A DNA stretch of 64,000 nt from Bedellia somnulentella (GCA_963576735.1 OY755173.1:17578873-17642872), one strand, 5' to 3'. Positions 23,401 through 33,333 are shown, numbered from the stretch's first letter. Made by a program: numbers and translations. The notes: generated by a model not told the origin, from the letters alone.

Positions 23401-26400
23401 TTTTTATTTTATTTGTATTTGTAATTTGTATGATGTAGTCAAATCATAGAGTAAATAATTAATGTCTTATGTATTCTTCTTTTTTTTTCTAATAAAAATT
23501 GGTTTTTACTGAAAAGTGGTTTAATATATTTATCGGTGCTTCATAAACATATAATAACATTCCTAAACCCAAAATTAAGACTAAACCATAATTAATAAAC
23601 TCATAGGTTCCTATGTCCGCCCTTCTTAGGACGTGGGACCACTGTGCAATGGTGTAATAATATTAGTTTGAATGGATGAAAATTACCAAATAAATAGGTT
23701 TAGGTTTGGCAAAATATAGGATATATAGGATGATTGGACTACACTATGCTGACCTAGTGTAGAATGGCGCACTTTAGGAACTACCATAATATCTGGGACC
23801 AACAGCTTTACTAAGTTGTGATTCCTATAAAATGATATAAATTAACTCACCGTTTTAGTGTATAAGGATCATAAGGGAACCAATCCTCTTGTTGTTCTAC
23901 TTTCTCAGATTGTAGTGTCTGTCTCAGATTCTTCTCAATGATTGCTTGACAGTAAACCAACTGATGGGATCTGGTTACAAACGCGAATGCTCTTGTCACT
24001 TGATCAGGACAAGTTCGTAGAGGATTTAGAGCACACGTGACTAATCTTGGCAGATTTAAGGATTCTACAAAGTTTATTGCTGTAAAAAAGAAATGATTAT
24101 GAGTGAGGCATATAGAATCAAAACACATTTTATTGATTGGTATGGCATATACTAGACAAAATTGTCTTTATTAGCCATGTACAAGAATAAGAATATTCTT
24201 TAGGAGACGTCACGGCTGGGTAAAATGTTGACTTAGCCAGGACGACACAAATTATACCTTTTTAATCTTCAAGTTATTTCTATTCTATTTTAAAAAGAGG
24301 ACATACATACTATCGGTTATATTTATCGGTTATCGGTTATATCGGAGACTATATAAATCGGCAGACCTAAAAAGTGTGAAAAGAAAAAAGTGCATGTATG
24401 GGTACCCAGTTTGATTAATAATGATGCAAATACTTACATTCTCGACTCGCAAACAGATGTTGATGTTTAAAAGCGACCAAATAGAATATCGCATGACAAA
24501 CAGCATGGAAAGCTCCATGAGCCTTCGTATTATCAGAAGCAGTGGTCGACTCTTGTGTAGCAGTGATGTATGAATGACACCAGTCGGCCATAGATTTTAG
24601 ATGTTGTATGATTCTTGTATTGGGCATTCTGACACATCTAGCTAAAAGACCAGCTAAATGACTGGCTGCGGTTCTTCTTGTTGCAATGGCCATAGCTCCT
24701 AAGCCGTGAAGGCCGGCTGTTACTATCCAAAGGTTGTCGAGAATACGATCTGCGCATTGTTGGTTGATTGATATCGTGTACAGTAGCAGGAACTGGACGT
24801 GCCTGTAAAAGAAGATATTTTTTGAAAATACAAGCGGGTGGAAAAGACTTAAGAAGTTACTCAGCTCATAATACTCAAACATTCAAGCTGTATATCCCAA
24901 AGGGGTTGGCCGTAGACTAATACTTCTTAACATCACATGAAATTGTCACCTGGGGTTCAGGAAGGTTACTCTTCACGCCGTGAACGATAATTAGCATACT
25001 TATCGCTTCTACCCATACCCTCGCACGCAACGAATATCCGGATTTTCACATATTGATATGTAAGAACAATATTGATATTGGCGCTTTCTATTCGATGAAA
25101 CCAAGGACAACTATGGTGGTATCGTTGGATTCGTCTAATATCACCATGCATTCTCACTTATCGAAAATGTCAAAATCCGAATAATCGTTTGTGCAAGTGA
25201 GATAGAAATAAATTTTAATAGAGGTTAGAAGAGATAAGTATGCCTATTATCGTTCTCGATGTGAGGAGTAGACCCTTGAGAACCCACGTTTTGCTTGGAC
25301 AGTGTACTCACGTGAAAGGGGGCAAAGATAAATTATAACATTTTAAAATGCTATGCAACAGCACAAAATAATGTACTGTAGTTAAAATTGGGTAGTAAAA
25401 AAAAGTTGCTTAGTATCAAAAGAGGGAGTATAATAATTGTTTTGGCAGTATAAGTATGATAAAAAATATGTATTTCTTGGCTGCTGAAGAGCTACTGCAT
25501 TAAGATAAAGGGAATATGTATGAGTTCAAACATGAAAATCTTACCTTATTCCATAAGTAGGCAATATAATCCTCTCAAAAACATTGCACATAGTTTGCAA
25601 AGCTGGGTCCTTCTCATCTTGAAGCCAATGCAACATTTCCAACATACAATAATCAATGGTATCCTCCAAAACTGTGTTGGTATCATTATCACAGTCCATT
25701 TCAAACATCATGTCATTCTTTTTGTTCTTTGTAGATTCAACTAAATTTACATCCATTGTAATCATCCTGAAATATACAACAAAAGGTGTAAATAATTACA
25801 TACATACATCCATATACTCACGGCTATAAATCCCAAAAAGGGGTGGCCAAAGCTTCAGAGATAGAAATTCTTCAGCCACATTTGGAAGGTAATAGGCCAC
25901 AAGATGGTAGAAATAAAGTAATGTTGGTGAATGGTCTCAAACGGCATCGCCATAAATATACTAAAAAAACCCCATATCCTAAGTCACCTCTTACGACATC
26001 CATGGGTGGGAAGGGGTAGTGACATTCTTAGCTGGCAATACACGGCAAAATAATTGTTTGATCAAAATAAGTGTGTGGTGTTTAACTTGTAGGTAGTATT
26101 GCTCTGATAATTACGTATCTATCCAGGACTTTTCCAGAATTATAGTTCATAATTTTATTAATTGTGGATCAACCAATTCTAAAATTAATGCAAACAGGAT
26201 CTTCAAGAAATTGGCTTATATTCTTACTTCTTTTCAAATACTTCTGTAGTATAAGAATATATAATTAAATACAAATAAATAACTGAGAATGAAACCCTAG
26301 TAATTGTCTCAGTCAGCTCATGTTCAAAGCTAAACTCCATCCATTCAATGATATATAAATAAATATATTTTAAATTTACCCTGACAATGTGTAAATCTTC

Positions 26401-28865
26401 AAACACATTCATATTGAACCTGACACAACATATAGATCAAAATATAATTTAACATTATGTTTAATGTAATTGAATTGTGTTTTAATTTTAACATGTACCC
26501 AAAATGCATATTACTTTTTTGGATTCTTTGTTCTTTAATCACAAAAGTTTTTTTTTAATATATGTATATTTATGTCATTATTGCATAATCTAATAAACCA
26601 CACATACAAGTCTAAAGGCTTCAAAAACATTCCAAGAATAATAAGGTAAAAGGAAATTTAACAGGAAACCAGTTAAGCATCACTTTCAATTATAAAACCT
26701 TACCTATTAACAATCGCCATAATTATTTGCTGCAGCAAGGAGGGTATATATTTTGTGATCCATATTAAGTTGTGTACATATGCTCTGTTGGCATAAACAC
26801 CATTCTTATAATATGGAAACTGGTCTATTATTGTTTGTACTAAGACGTCACTTGTCCTGAAAATAAGAAAATCAATTATATATACACATTATACATACAA
26901 CTATGCTTAGATTACCATGATGGATTTTGTATCTATGTAGCATTACTGCCAATATCAATCTGCTGTATATTTGAGAAAACATTTTGGAGATGACTGTATC
27001 ATAATTATACCTAATGCACAAGGACGCAGTGTGGGTAGGCCTCCCACAAGGTGGACTAACAATTTGACGACATGGCCAAGGTCACAGGAAACCGATTGAG
27101 CACAGGACTGGTCATTGTGGAGATCTTTGGGGAGGCCTATGTCCAGTAGTGGATATCTATTGGTTCATGATGATGATAGGCAAGGAAATTTATACCAAAA
27201 GTTTAGCTTATGATAATACATAAATATTAAATATGAATAGACATTTATATGAAACAAGCTGACTAATTGGACCTGCTATTGTAAAAATGCTGTGTTACTG
27301 TGTAATAACTGTTTCAATTAAAAGGTGAGATGATAGAATACAGTAACTTGTATTGGGGTTTCCCAATGGGGGTTGTGGTATAAAAATTATAGGACATCAA
27401 AGTTTTTCAAAATTAATTGCTAGACTCTTAGATAAGATGTTCATGGATATTTTTTGTTAAAGCTTAAGATATTATTAATAAAAAACCAAGTGCCAATCTA
27501 TAATAATGAGAAAGGAATCCTTGAGGTTATTAAATTAAAATTCTTGATTGCCATTTAACTTGTTAATAATTATTCCCTATTAAATAACATTCATCAAGTT
27601 TGTCTCTACCAAAAGGTGAAAGAGGTCACATGGCTCTCATAAGGAGAGCAGGTTATTTAAAAAGCATGATACTATAGATCTTTTTTTTAAGGCAGTAACC
27701 ATGTTATGATCTAGCCAAATGGCAGTTTAAATTGATGCATAAACATCATCATTGCACTTAGGTTTAACGTATATAGCAAACATTTCTTTAAAGAAAACAA
27801 TAGTATCATCTCCATAATAATCAAATAGAAGTCCACTGCTGCAAAAATCTCCACAACTAGTCCTGTGTGGCCCTTATCCATCATATGTCCATGAAGGGAT
27901 GGCCTCTGCCATCCATGCATGTACTTAAACTATTGAACATCAAATTAAATTATTGTCACCACAAAACCACAAATTATTGGATAGTGAACTCACATGATGG
28001 GGGCAGGCCTATCCTCATTTTGTATGAATACACTGTTCAAAGCTTAATAAAATATAGAATAGAAATAATAATACTTCAAACTTACATTGGCATCAATGCA
28101 ACTATGTGTGCTATTATACTATGTACATTGGACCATTTCTTTATAGTTTCTTCTGATGGAAACTCATCCCAATTTTCACCCTCTCCTGAAAATTAATCAT
28201 AAGTTTTTGTAATGGAACAAACATAGACTGCTATTTATTGCATAACATTAAATAACATTCTTATGTTTATTCATAACATAACATGATATTGGAAATTTGT
28301 TATTTATTTCAAAACTAACAAACATTAGTTGGTTAAATCTTTTTTAACTTAAAATATGAAATAAAAGTATTTTACTACACATCTACTATTAACTTGTAAC
28401 TTGACTTAACATACTAGTAACTTGACTTGGTAAAAATAATAATTATAATGAGCACATACCTTTAAATAGTTTTAATAGTGATACAAATACCAGGGTTATA
28501 TGGTATGGATGAGCATTCACAAGGTCTTCAATAAATTTTCCATACAGGTTAATGTTCTCTTCACTCTGGGACAGCCAGTCCACATCAAGTACAGTACTCA
28601 CAAACAATTTGAACTCTCTACCTAATAACATAACACAAGATCTACTATCTTCTATTAAAAACCTAAAATTTTCCTCAGAAATTGGATATGATTTCAAAAT
28701 TTCCACTAAATCATTGTAAGGAGTTAAGTTATTCTTTAGATACATAAGTAGAATATTATATACTTGTTTTTCTTTCAGTTTAAATTTAATTCGAGTCGAA
28801 CTAGTTTGCCTTTCTAAGGACTTTTGCATCAAAGATGTGATAGATTTTCTGGCTGTGAGAGCCAT
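17459..28865 (-). CDS. RRN3: RRN3 / TIF-IA, RNA polymerase I initiation factor
   Basis: Seven coding exons: 28460-28865, 28086-28185, 26704-26856, 25545-25766, 24438-24802, 23851-24079 and 17459-17654. They give 1671 nt and 556 residues, with consistent phases and GT/AG ends at every join. RRN3 bridges RNA polymerase I to the promoter factor SL1 in the nucleolus and is the growth-controlled switch of rRNA synthesis. Family landmarks are the helical-repeat N terminus, the ALNPLRTCPD segment followed by FVTRSHQLVYCQ, and the WFPYDPYTLKRS signature near residue 490. The acidic C terminus (METEEDDYLMISPSRKR) has potential phosphorylation sites. The ATG at 28865 was chosen because it lies just after the stop of an upstream small ORF. 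The last intron (17655-23850) holds a Transib with an RTE inside it. Confidence 0.93.
17807..17811 (+). other. Left 5-bp target duplication of the Transib (CAATG)
   Basis: CAATG immediately precedes the left CACAGTGGT end; the same five bases follow the right end at 23647-23651. A 5-bp duplication is characteristic of Transib insertion. Confidence 0.85.
19942..19950 (+). other. Target-site duplication of the RTE (AGAATTCTT)
   Basis: Nine bases AGAATTCTT before the RTE are repeated exactly at 23158-23166 on the other side. Setting one copy aside joins the Transib frame as HRIL followed by LNSDP. Confidence 0.88.
19951..23157 (-). mobile_element. Full-length RTE-clade non-LTR retrotransposon
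   Basis: About 3.2 kb, flanked by a 9-bp duplication, with one long ORF and a very short 3' region. The 3' end (at 19951, since the element reads on the minus strand) is a TATG microsatellite preceded by GGCGTGAGTATATG. A single ORF of about 1000 codons, a tiny 3' region and a simple-repeat tail are the RTE hallmarks. Truncated relatives in this window are at 9889-9962, 39790-39955, 40480-41145, 42488-43280, 50572-50840 (split by a MITE) and 63373-63600. Confidence 0.9.
19979..23080 (-). CDS. RTE polyprotein: AP-like endonuclease and reverse transcriptase
   Basis: 1033 residues, open throughout. The endonuclease (about residues 30-275) shows NVCGG, LNETKR (65-68 NETK), LGDFNGWVG (173-174 DF) and TDHFLV (266-267 DH). 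A basic linker follows. The RT starts near KVGKAAGYDRI (529-539). It has PLYKGKG, QAGFRKG, SFIDLEKAYD (Asp 662), SRGVRQGC and the catalytic YADD at 760-763. The C terminus has the IRSLRKIC-like and RWFGHIERM-type segments seen in this group. The protein nicks target DNA and reverse-transcribes the element RNA at the nick. Intact frame and perfect duplication point to a young, possibly competent copy. Many plus-strand open frames across it are shadows. Confidence 0.92.
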   Translation of the reverse strand: MCSNSNKHGGGDVARHSSRHGFSRGEKWAKETRFSTMNVCGGMFEKLDEVCMIMNERKLDFLCLNETKRKGKEVSQLGNITAIWSGVADNDRASQGVGFLISERMAQCMKDYECVSPRLLWIKVKLGLVRMRIICVYAPDMSKSLSEREEFWNLLDDVVNGCDQNERLIMLGDFNGWVGVSRNGCERVLGKFGDQRMNENGEKLIEVCLERNLCVTNTLFKHKDIHMYTRQRGSERSMIDFVIVDERLRAKVVDTRVYRGTNVGTDHFLVISRLRGLCTRWRHRPKVSTTDFARIKVEKLQEDENIRDEYVRKLDDRLSCVEMKDEMEIEEVWDVLKSTMVECATEVCGVCKRSNRPPTSWWDKVVKEAVGDKKKAWLDLLAIKASKRMNASVTDDVVQKSEDEYKRVKNEVKKKIEKKKRDLQEWCERKLSDNFRNNQKLFWKYIRKEKGVSQNTRVSVIRDEQGELATDESSMKRVWKNYFEGLFEKEDASIASPIDSNVDWNEEMGDFSDSEISMEEIMKAMKSMKVGKAAGYDRITIEMLRAGKGLVASWLYFLFQKCWSSGKVPRDWCKAVIVPLYKGKGSHQEAKNYRGISLLSIVGKLYAKVLIERVMNETDEKIWDVQAGFRKGMGCMDKIFSLRSITEKFLAKNQKVYCSFIDLEKAYDRVVRKCLWEVLSKFGLGSQLIRALVSLYEDSSACVRVNGENTDWFGISRGVRQGCVASPWLFNLFLDDCLTELRESDYGLRMGGFIIKCLLYADDQVLLASSAEELQEMMNIACESFVRKGMRVNVDKTKTMVFERQEDVTECAIAIDGKDVEQVKEFVYLGSLFTRDGKCDEDIERRVKKGNAVNGAMNSLMISQSVSEKARMAVHDAVLVPTLMYGSECWVWQKKHESRVNAVEMRSLRKICNVRLCDRVRNSVIREKCGVKDDIVRKIEKGMLRWFGHIERMDDRKLVKGIYRASVDGNVSRGRPRRTHLDQIESVLKKAGVRSMKNKRACMKRLMDVNEAREVCQDRTKWRSIVSAYPNGN
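23652..23850. other. RRN3 last intron, portion flanking the Transib
   Basis: Unique intron sequence between the right CAATG duplication and the donor of RRN3 exon 6 (GTGAGT on the minus strand, just below 23851). Confidence 0.6.
24890..25325 (-). repeat. tRNA-SINE family C fragment split by a MITE
   Basis: Family C blocks appear at 24893-24960 (AAAGGGGTTGGC, CTTAACATCAC, GTCACCTGG) and at 25276-25320 (GAACCCACG, TTGCTTGGACAGTGTACTCACGTGA). The material between them, 24968-25267, is an inverted-repeat element. Confidence 0.6.
24968..25267. mobile_element. MITE with about 100-bp imperfect inverted arms
   Basis: The left arm has TGAACGATAATTAGCATACTTATCGCTTCTA; the right arm holds the complement as GAGATAAGTATGCCTATTATCGTTCTC. 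Pairing continues inward through TATCCGGATTTTCACAT and its partner TGTCAAAATCCGAATA. It is inserted in a family C SINE within an RRN3 intron. Exact ends and duplication were not resolved. Confidence 0.65.
25797..26048 (-). repeat. SINE-like family B (full copy)
   Basis: On the minus strand it ends GGGATTTATAGCCGTGAGTATATG with a TATG tail. All internal landmarks of the family are present. It lies in an RRN3 intron in the same orientation as the gene. Confidence 0.82.
27005..27185 (+). repeat. 3' end of a LINE in an RRN3 intron
   Basis: It reads GTGGGTAGGCCTCCCACAAGGTGGAC and later GGAGGCCTATGTCCAGTAGTGGA, ending in an ATGATGATG tail. Translated, the first part gives GRPPTRWT. This is the typical C terminus and tail of a common lepidopteran LINE, here 5'-truncated. 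A weaker relic with GCAGCAGTGGACTT lies in reverse at about 27800-27925. Confidence 0.65.
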
Positions 28866-28884
28866 TTTGATCTGTATGGTCCGT

Positions 28885-29169
28885 TTACTTTTTTAAACTG
28901 GAAGATATACTTTTGAGGAGATCCACTATTTCAGGTTGTCGAAACAATTCAGCCTTCTTATGACTCAAGATTTCTTTCAAGATTCCACCGTCCTCAGATT
29001 GTGGTGGAGGATGTGGTGATAGGTCAAAGCTGGTCCCAGGCTTGCTGTAGCCAATACTTGATTCTGAAGACTCACTACTTCGTTTGTCTTTTAAATACGT
29101 TTGTAATCTTTCCAAAACAATCTTATTATCACTGTCTTTCTTGTCTGAAATGTAACCTTCCTGGGACAT
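28885..29169 (-). CDS. Unrecognised 94-residue protein upstream of RRN3
   Basis: The frame opens at ATG 29169 and closes with TAA at 28885-28887, only 19 bases before the RRN3 start codon. The protein has a charged N terminus (MSQEGYISDKKDSDNKIVLERLQ), a serine-rich linker, a short proline run (HPPPQ) and a C-terminal helix (KKAELFRQPEIVDLLKSISS) that looks like the conserved part. No signal peptide or membrane segment is seen. I do not recognise the family. The tight spacing suggests both proteins may come from one mRNA, or that RRN3 is reached by leaky scanning or reinitiation. It could also be an untranslated upstream frame, but its composition and clean start favour a real small protein. 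Confidence 0.6.
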   Translation of the reverse strand: MSQEGYISDKKDSDNKIVLERLQTYLKDKRSSESSESSIGYSKPGTSFDLSPHPPPQSEDGGILKEILSHKKAELFRQPEIVDLLKSISSSLKK

Positions 29170-29219
29170 GTCTACGCAACTTCTTACATCTTAATACGCA
29201 AACTATTGGGTAGTTTCGG

Positions 29220-30238
29220 GCAAATAGTAAAGTAAATAAAATATGTTATCTATTATTAAAGTAAAGTGTCGATAATAAATTTGTTTTAAGTATTTTCGTA
29301 AGTGACTAAATAACTCGGTTTACTTGGTAATTCCGCGGAATTTTGTACGTGCCATGTGGTAAATTAATATTATTATTATTACACTTGTTGGCATTGACAG
29401 TGACAGTTAGGCGAAGGCGAGGCGGTCTGTTTCTGACATGAAGATGATAATATCATTCACTCAACCAAAAAGTTTCATGCACATGCCGGTCTTACATTAT
29501 CCAAAAAAAGATTCAAAAAGTAATTAAAAAGTGTGTTTGATTTTTCTGGATTTTTCACTACTTGGATAGAGTTAACCCTTTTGATATTATGCTTGGATAA
29601 AACTTAATAAGGATTTGGACTTAGACATCCCTATCAACCAAGATAGATCAAGAGTTGTGGATTATTCGTTACATAATTAATAATAATAATAATCATTTAT
29701 TTCAGGCTAGTAGCCCATATTTAGCCATAACATACAACATGAAACATAAAATGAAACCTACAAAATACAAATAAATTAAAATTATAAAAACATGTCAATT
29801 AAAAATAATGTCACAAAGAATAAAACCAAAATCAAAATAATACAAATCAATAAAAAAGAAAATTCATCCAAAATAGTAATAATCAATAAAAAATAAATAA
29901 AATGCAAAATAAAATAAAATTAATTAAAATTTATAATTAGCTTACAAACTATAGTACGAGGGGTGATGCGCTGGCATTTATGTATAATGTCGTGTTTAGA
30001 TTATCTAAGTAAACAAAACAAAATCGTTAATCAACTTCAGCGGTTTTTTTTCTATGACCGCATAGGATAAGCAATACTAATGTTGGCGGCCCCTTCCTTA
30101 ATGATTGACCACCTTTAACTTTAAAATGAAATTATAACACCTACGTTTGTCTGAACGAAATACATAAATTTGAATTTTATCTATGTTGACTACGCTATAC
30201 AGCAACAATTTAAAACAAGCGAATATCGAGATTTTATG
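29220..30238. other. RRN3 upstream region with LINE-tail repeat
   Basis: It would contain the promoter of the small-ORF/RRN3 transcription unit near 29200-29400. The A+T-rich block 29675-29935 (reverse) matches the LINE-tail repeat at 9545-9752, sharing CATTTATTTCAGGCTAGTAGCCC. No gene is seen. Confidence 0.5.
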
Positions 30239-30484
30239 CTGTGTAGTGCCGGCTTAGAATAGCACTACCCCATTTCTTCCGGTGGGTGTACGTAAGAGGC
30301 GACTAATGGTATTAGGGCTTTTAAGGGATTTTTGGGCGATGCGGTTGGAGACCCATCACCAAAAACCTTTATTTCACCATCTTTTCCCCACGCAACTTCC
30401 AAAAGTGGCTGAGGAATTTCTAATTCCCTAGCTCTGGCTACCCCTTCATGGGATTTATAGCCGTGAGTATATGTATGTATGTAT
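30239..30484 (+). repeat. SINE-like family B (full copy)
   Basis: It runs from TGTGTAGTGCCGGCTTAGAA to GGGATTTATAGCCGTGAGTATATG and a TATG tail. It is one of the cleanest copies and a good reference for the family. Confidence 0.85.
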
Positions 30485-31484
30485 CGAGATTTTTTTAATT
30501 GATGATTGTCTGGTTTGCACTAGTTAACATATTTTTTCCAATTTGTTCTTTTTAAATTTAAAAATAGTTAATCGTGGTAATTATAAACAAAACAACAATT
30601 TCTTCAATATAATTAGACTAAAATGGGTATAAAATACCAGTTTAGATAATTGGCCTCTGGGCCTATATTCGTATTTTTTGTGTTCGAGAATATTTTTTTT
30701 ACGTTAAAATATCCTCATATTCTCATCACATTGTAACAACGACCGTCATAAAAACTTTTATAAACTAAAAGAGTCTTAGTTATACGAATTACTTTTCATG
30801 AAATTTTCATTTTGATTGCATCGGAGTGAAACGTTAATTTCACTTGGCACGGCATAACTGTGTCATTTAGATAGATATTATAAATTGTTGTCAGATTATT
30901 TTTGGGCAACTCGTTAAGGGCCTCCCCGCATTAGGCAGCTATAGTTCTCACTTTTGCGTCAAATTTATTTAGAGTGACAGGGACGGCAAATACGCACGGC
31001 ACGCCCAATAAAAATGTACTAACAATTAAATAACTATTATGTTTAAGTGAAAAGTAGAACAGCAAAATTATAGACAATTAAATTATGAGTTAATAGGTAC
31101 ATAATGTGTTTACATCTATGTTATACCAGTAGAGCTTTTACGGTTTTTTTTGGAAATATAGCATGTTGTAATATATATTTTCTCATCATTCTTTTCGTCA
31201 AATTGTTAAAATGTAAACCAGCAAATTTCAAGACCTTTAACTATCTTTCACATATATTTATACTTAAGGGGCACGTTTTGAGTAAGCTCGCAGTGAACTT
31301 TATATTAATGATACCAATATTAAAGATCATAAACTCGTCAATATATTTTTATTAAATGAAACACAACACAAAGATATTTTACAAATCAATTGTCTGTCAA
31401 AATTAACAACCGTTGCTATGAAACACAAAAATACCAAAGACCTATAAAATAATAATTTAACCAAATAGGTTGCACAACGCGACT
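30485..31484. other. A+T-rich intergenic sequence
   Basis: I see no gene or recognisable repeat. The open frame at 31104-31355 has no family features. Confidence 0.4.
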
Positions 31485-32636
31485 TCACTGCAACACCTTC
31501 TCTCGTTGTAAACCTATATCATTAACTAATCTTTGTATTCTTGGTCTTGGCAAGGCCTTTGTAAGTAAATCCGCTAGCTGTCGTTCTGATGATACTTTCT
31601 GTATCATTTACTTACCAGGGTTCACTATTTCTCTAACAAAGAAATGTCTTATTCTGATATGTTTAGTACGACGATGAAACTCTGGATTCTCGGCCAGTCT
31701 TATAGCCGCTTTATTGTCAATTCGAAGAACTGGCAATCCTTCTAACTTCGTTAAAAATTCCAAGAGTCGTACCAGCCAAACAACTTCTCTAGTAGTCTCA
31801 CTAGCGGCAACAATTTCGGCTTCGGTAGTAGAGATGGCTACACTGGTTTGTCTCTGTCTAAACCACGAAATAGCTCCTCCAGCATACATGCACAAAACTC
31901 CAGATGTTGATCGTCCAGTACTTATATCTCCACCATGGTCTGCATCACTATAACTTTCAAGAATTCTCTTATGGTTTCCTCCGTATATGATGCCCATGTC
32001 CGGTGTGTACTGTAAGTATCGAGGTATTCGTTTCAGCTTCAAACAATCTGCATGCGTTGGGTTTTCTAGATTTCTTGACACAACGCTTACGGCATATGCA
32101 ATATCAGGTCTTGTTCCAACCATCAGGTATGCTAACGCTCCAACGACTTTTCGATAATTTTTCATCATAAAGTCATCTTCATTTTGTTCATTCTGGATAA
32201 CGTCTTCTTTGATGATTGGTGTTGACACTGGTCGACACTCTTCCATACCAAATCGCCTTAATATCTTCTTTGTATAAGAAGTTTGATGGATTCTGATTAT
32301 ACCTTCTCTGATTTCAATCTCTATCCCAAGATAAAATGAAGCTGGTTTGACAGTTATTTTAAAGCGTTCCTTTAATTCATTCAGGAATTCATCTATCAGC
32401 TCCTGACTTGTAGCAGCAACAAGTCCATCATCTACGTAAAGAACCACTAGTTTCTTGTTGTCCCTTTCACGTTTAAATAGACAAGGATCTGCCTCCCTTA
32501 CTTCAAAACCAACTTCCTTGAAGAAATCAAATATTGTTTTATTCCAGCACCTCGGTGCTTGCTTTAACCCGTAGATACTCTTTTTTAATAAACATACTCT
32601 ACCAGATCCATCATCATAGCCTTCTGGCTGTTTCAT
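31485..32636 (-). pseudogene. Ty1/copia pol fragment (RT and RNase H), 5'-truncated
   Basis: The frame from 32636 shows the copia RT signature SIYGLKQAPRCW, the catalytic YVDD (residues 67-70), YLGIEI, and the RNase H region with SYSDADHGG, STSGVLC and STTEAE. It then has RTKHIRIRHFFVRE. At 31608-31610 a TAA interrupts the frame; the same frame goes on to VSSERQLADLLTKALPR and stops at 31485-31487. Gag, protease and integrase are absent. Just upstream of its start the sequence changes abruptly to TACAGGGTGTAATTG, an apparent transposon end. The copy is inactive. Confidence 0.88.
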
Positions 32637-33320
32637 ATACAGGGTGTAATTGTAACGAACTGGTTTCCATGAAAATTATGATTAATTATCACGTATAGAG
32701 TCAGAATTCGTTAAAAAAAACACACTTATTTTTTTTCAAATTTTGTTAAAATTTGCACTAAGAAAGTAGTACTATTGACACCAACACGCTTAATGTGTGA
32801 GTGAAACGCGATGACAAGGCGGGCGAGTGTGGGTGATGCGTATATGCAACTCAGCTGACAGCTGCGACCCGCCACGCCCCCGCTGACCCTTAAAATAATC
32901 TCAACGTGAGTACTCCGAACGCCAGGTGACTATGTCACGTGATGTTCAGAATTATTAGTAAGCACCTCTGCCAACCTCTTCGGGGACATACGCCGTGAAC
33001 GCTTGAGTACTGAGAGAAAATGTAAATTGGAAAGAGGATCCTGCACATGCTTGCAGTTTTACAAAAAATAAATTTGTAACCACATTCTCAGCCTCGCTAT
33101 CAGCTATAGTGATCTGTAGTCTTGTAGTAAAACGGGGTCGTTCTACTAAATCCAGACCTGCTCTTATAATTCAATGAATATAATTAAGATTAGTACTTAC
33201 CTCTTTATTTTAGCTCATAAGTACAAATAGTTTATGACATTTTCTACTACCGATTAAACAATATTTACAATCAACTGAATTTCGTTTCATCCCTTTCACC
33301 CCTTGGTAACCATAATAATG
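32637..33320. other. Unclassified sequence starting with CAGGGTGTAATTG, plus family C SINE 3' part
   Basis: The junction at about 32641 looks like the terminus of a DNA transposon (ATACAGGGTGTAATTGTAAC); no matching opposite end was found. At about 32905-33005 family C blocks occur in forward order: AACGCCAGGTGACTATGTCACGTGA, TCTGCCAACC and CGCCGTGAAC. Confidence 0.5.
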
Positions 33321-33333
33321 ATAGGGGCACGAA

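Larger units (their letters stand above)
17812..23646 (+). mobile_element. Transib (RAG1-family) DNA transposon, nested in RRN3 intron
   Basis: The two ends are inverted CACAGTGGT (17812-17820 and 23638-23646), flanked by CAATG duplications. CACAGTG equals the heptamer of V(D)J recombination signals, as known for Transib ends. A second shared block, GGACATAGGA, lies at 17830-17839 and inverted at 23609-23618. Between the ends is a two-exon transposase gene, internally deleted and interrupted by an RTE. Without the RTE and one copy of its duplication the element is about 2.6 kb, somewhat shorter than usual for Transib. It lies in the last RRN3 intron, in the opposite orientation to that gene. 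Confidence 0.88.

Noticed and set aside
31104..31355. 83-residue plus-strand frame with hydrophobic stretches
   Set aside because: It has hydrophobic A+T-rich codons typical of chance frames and no recognisable family.
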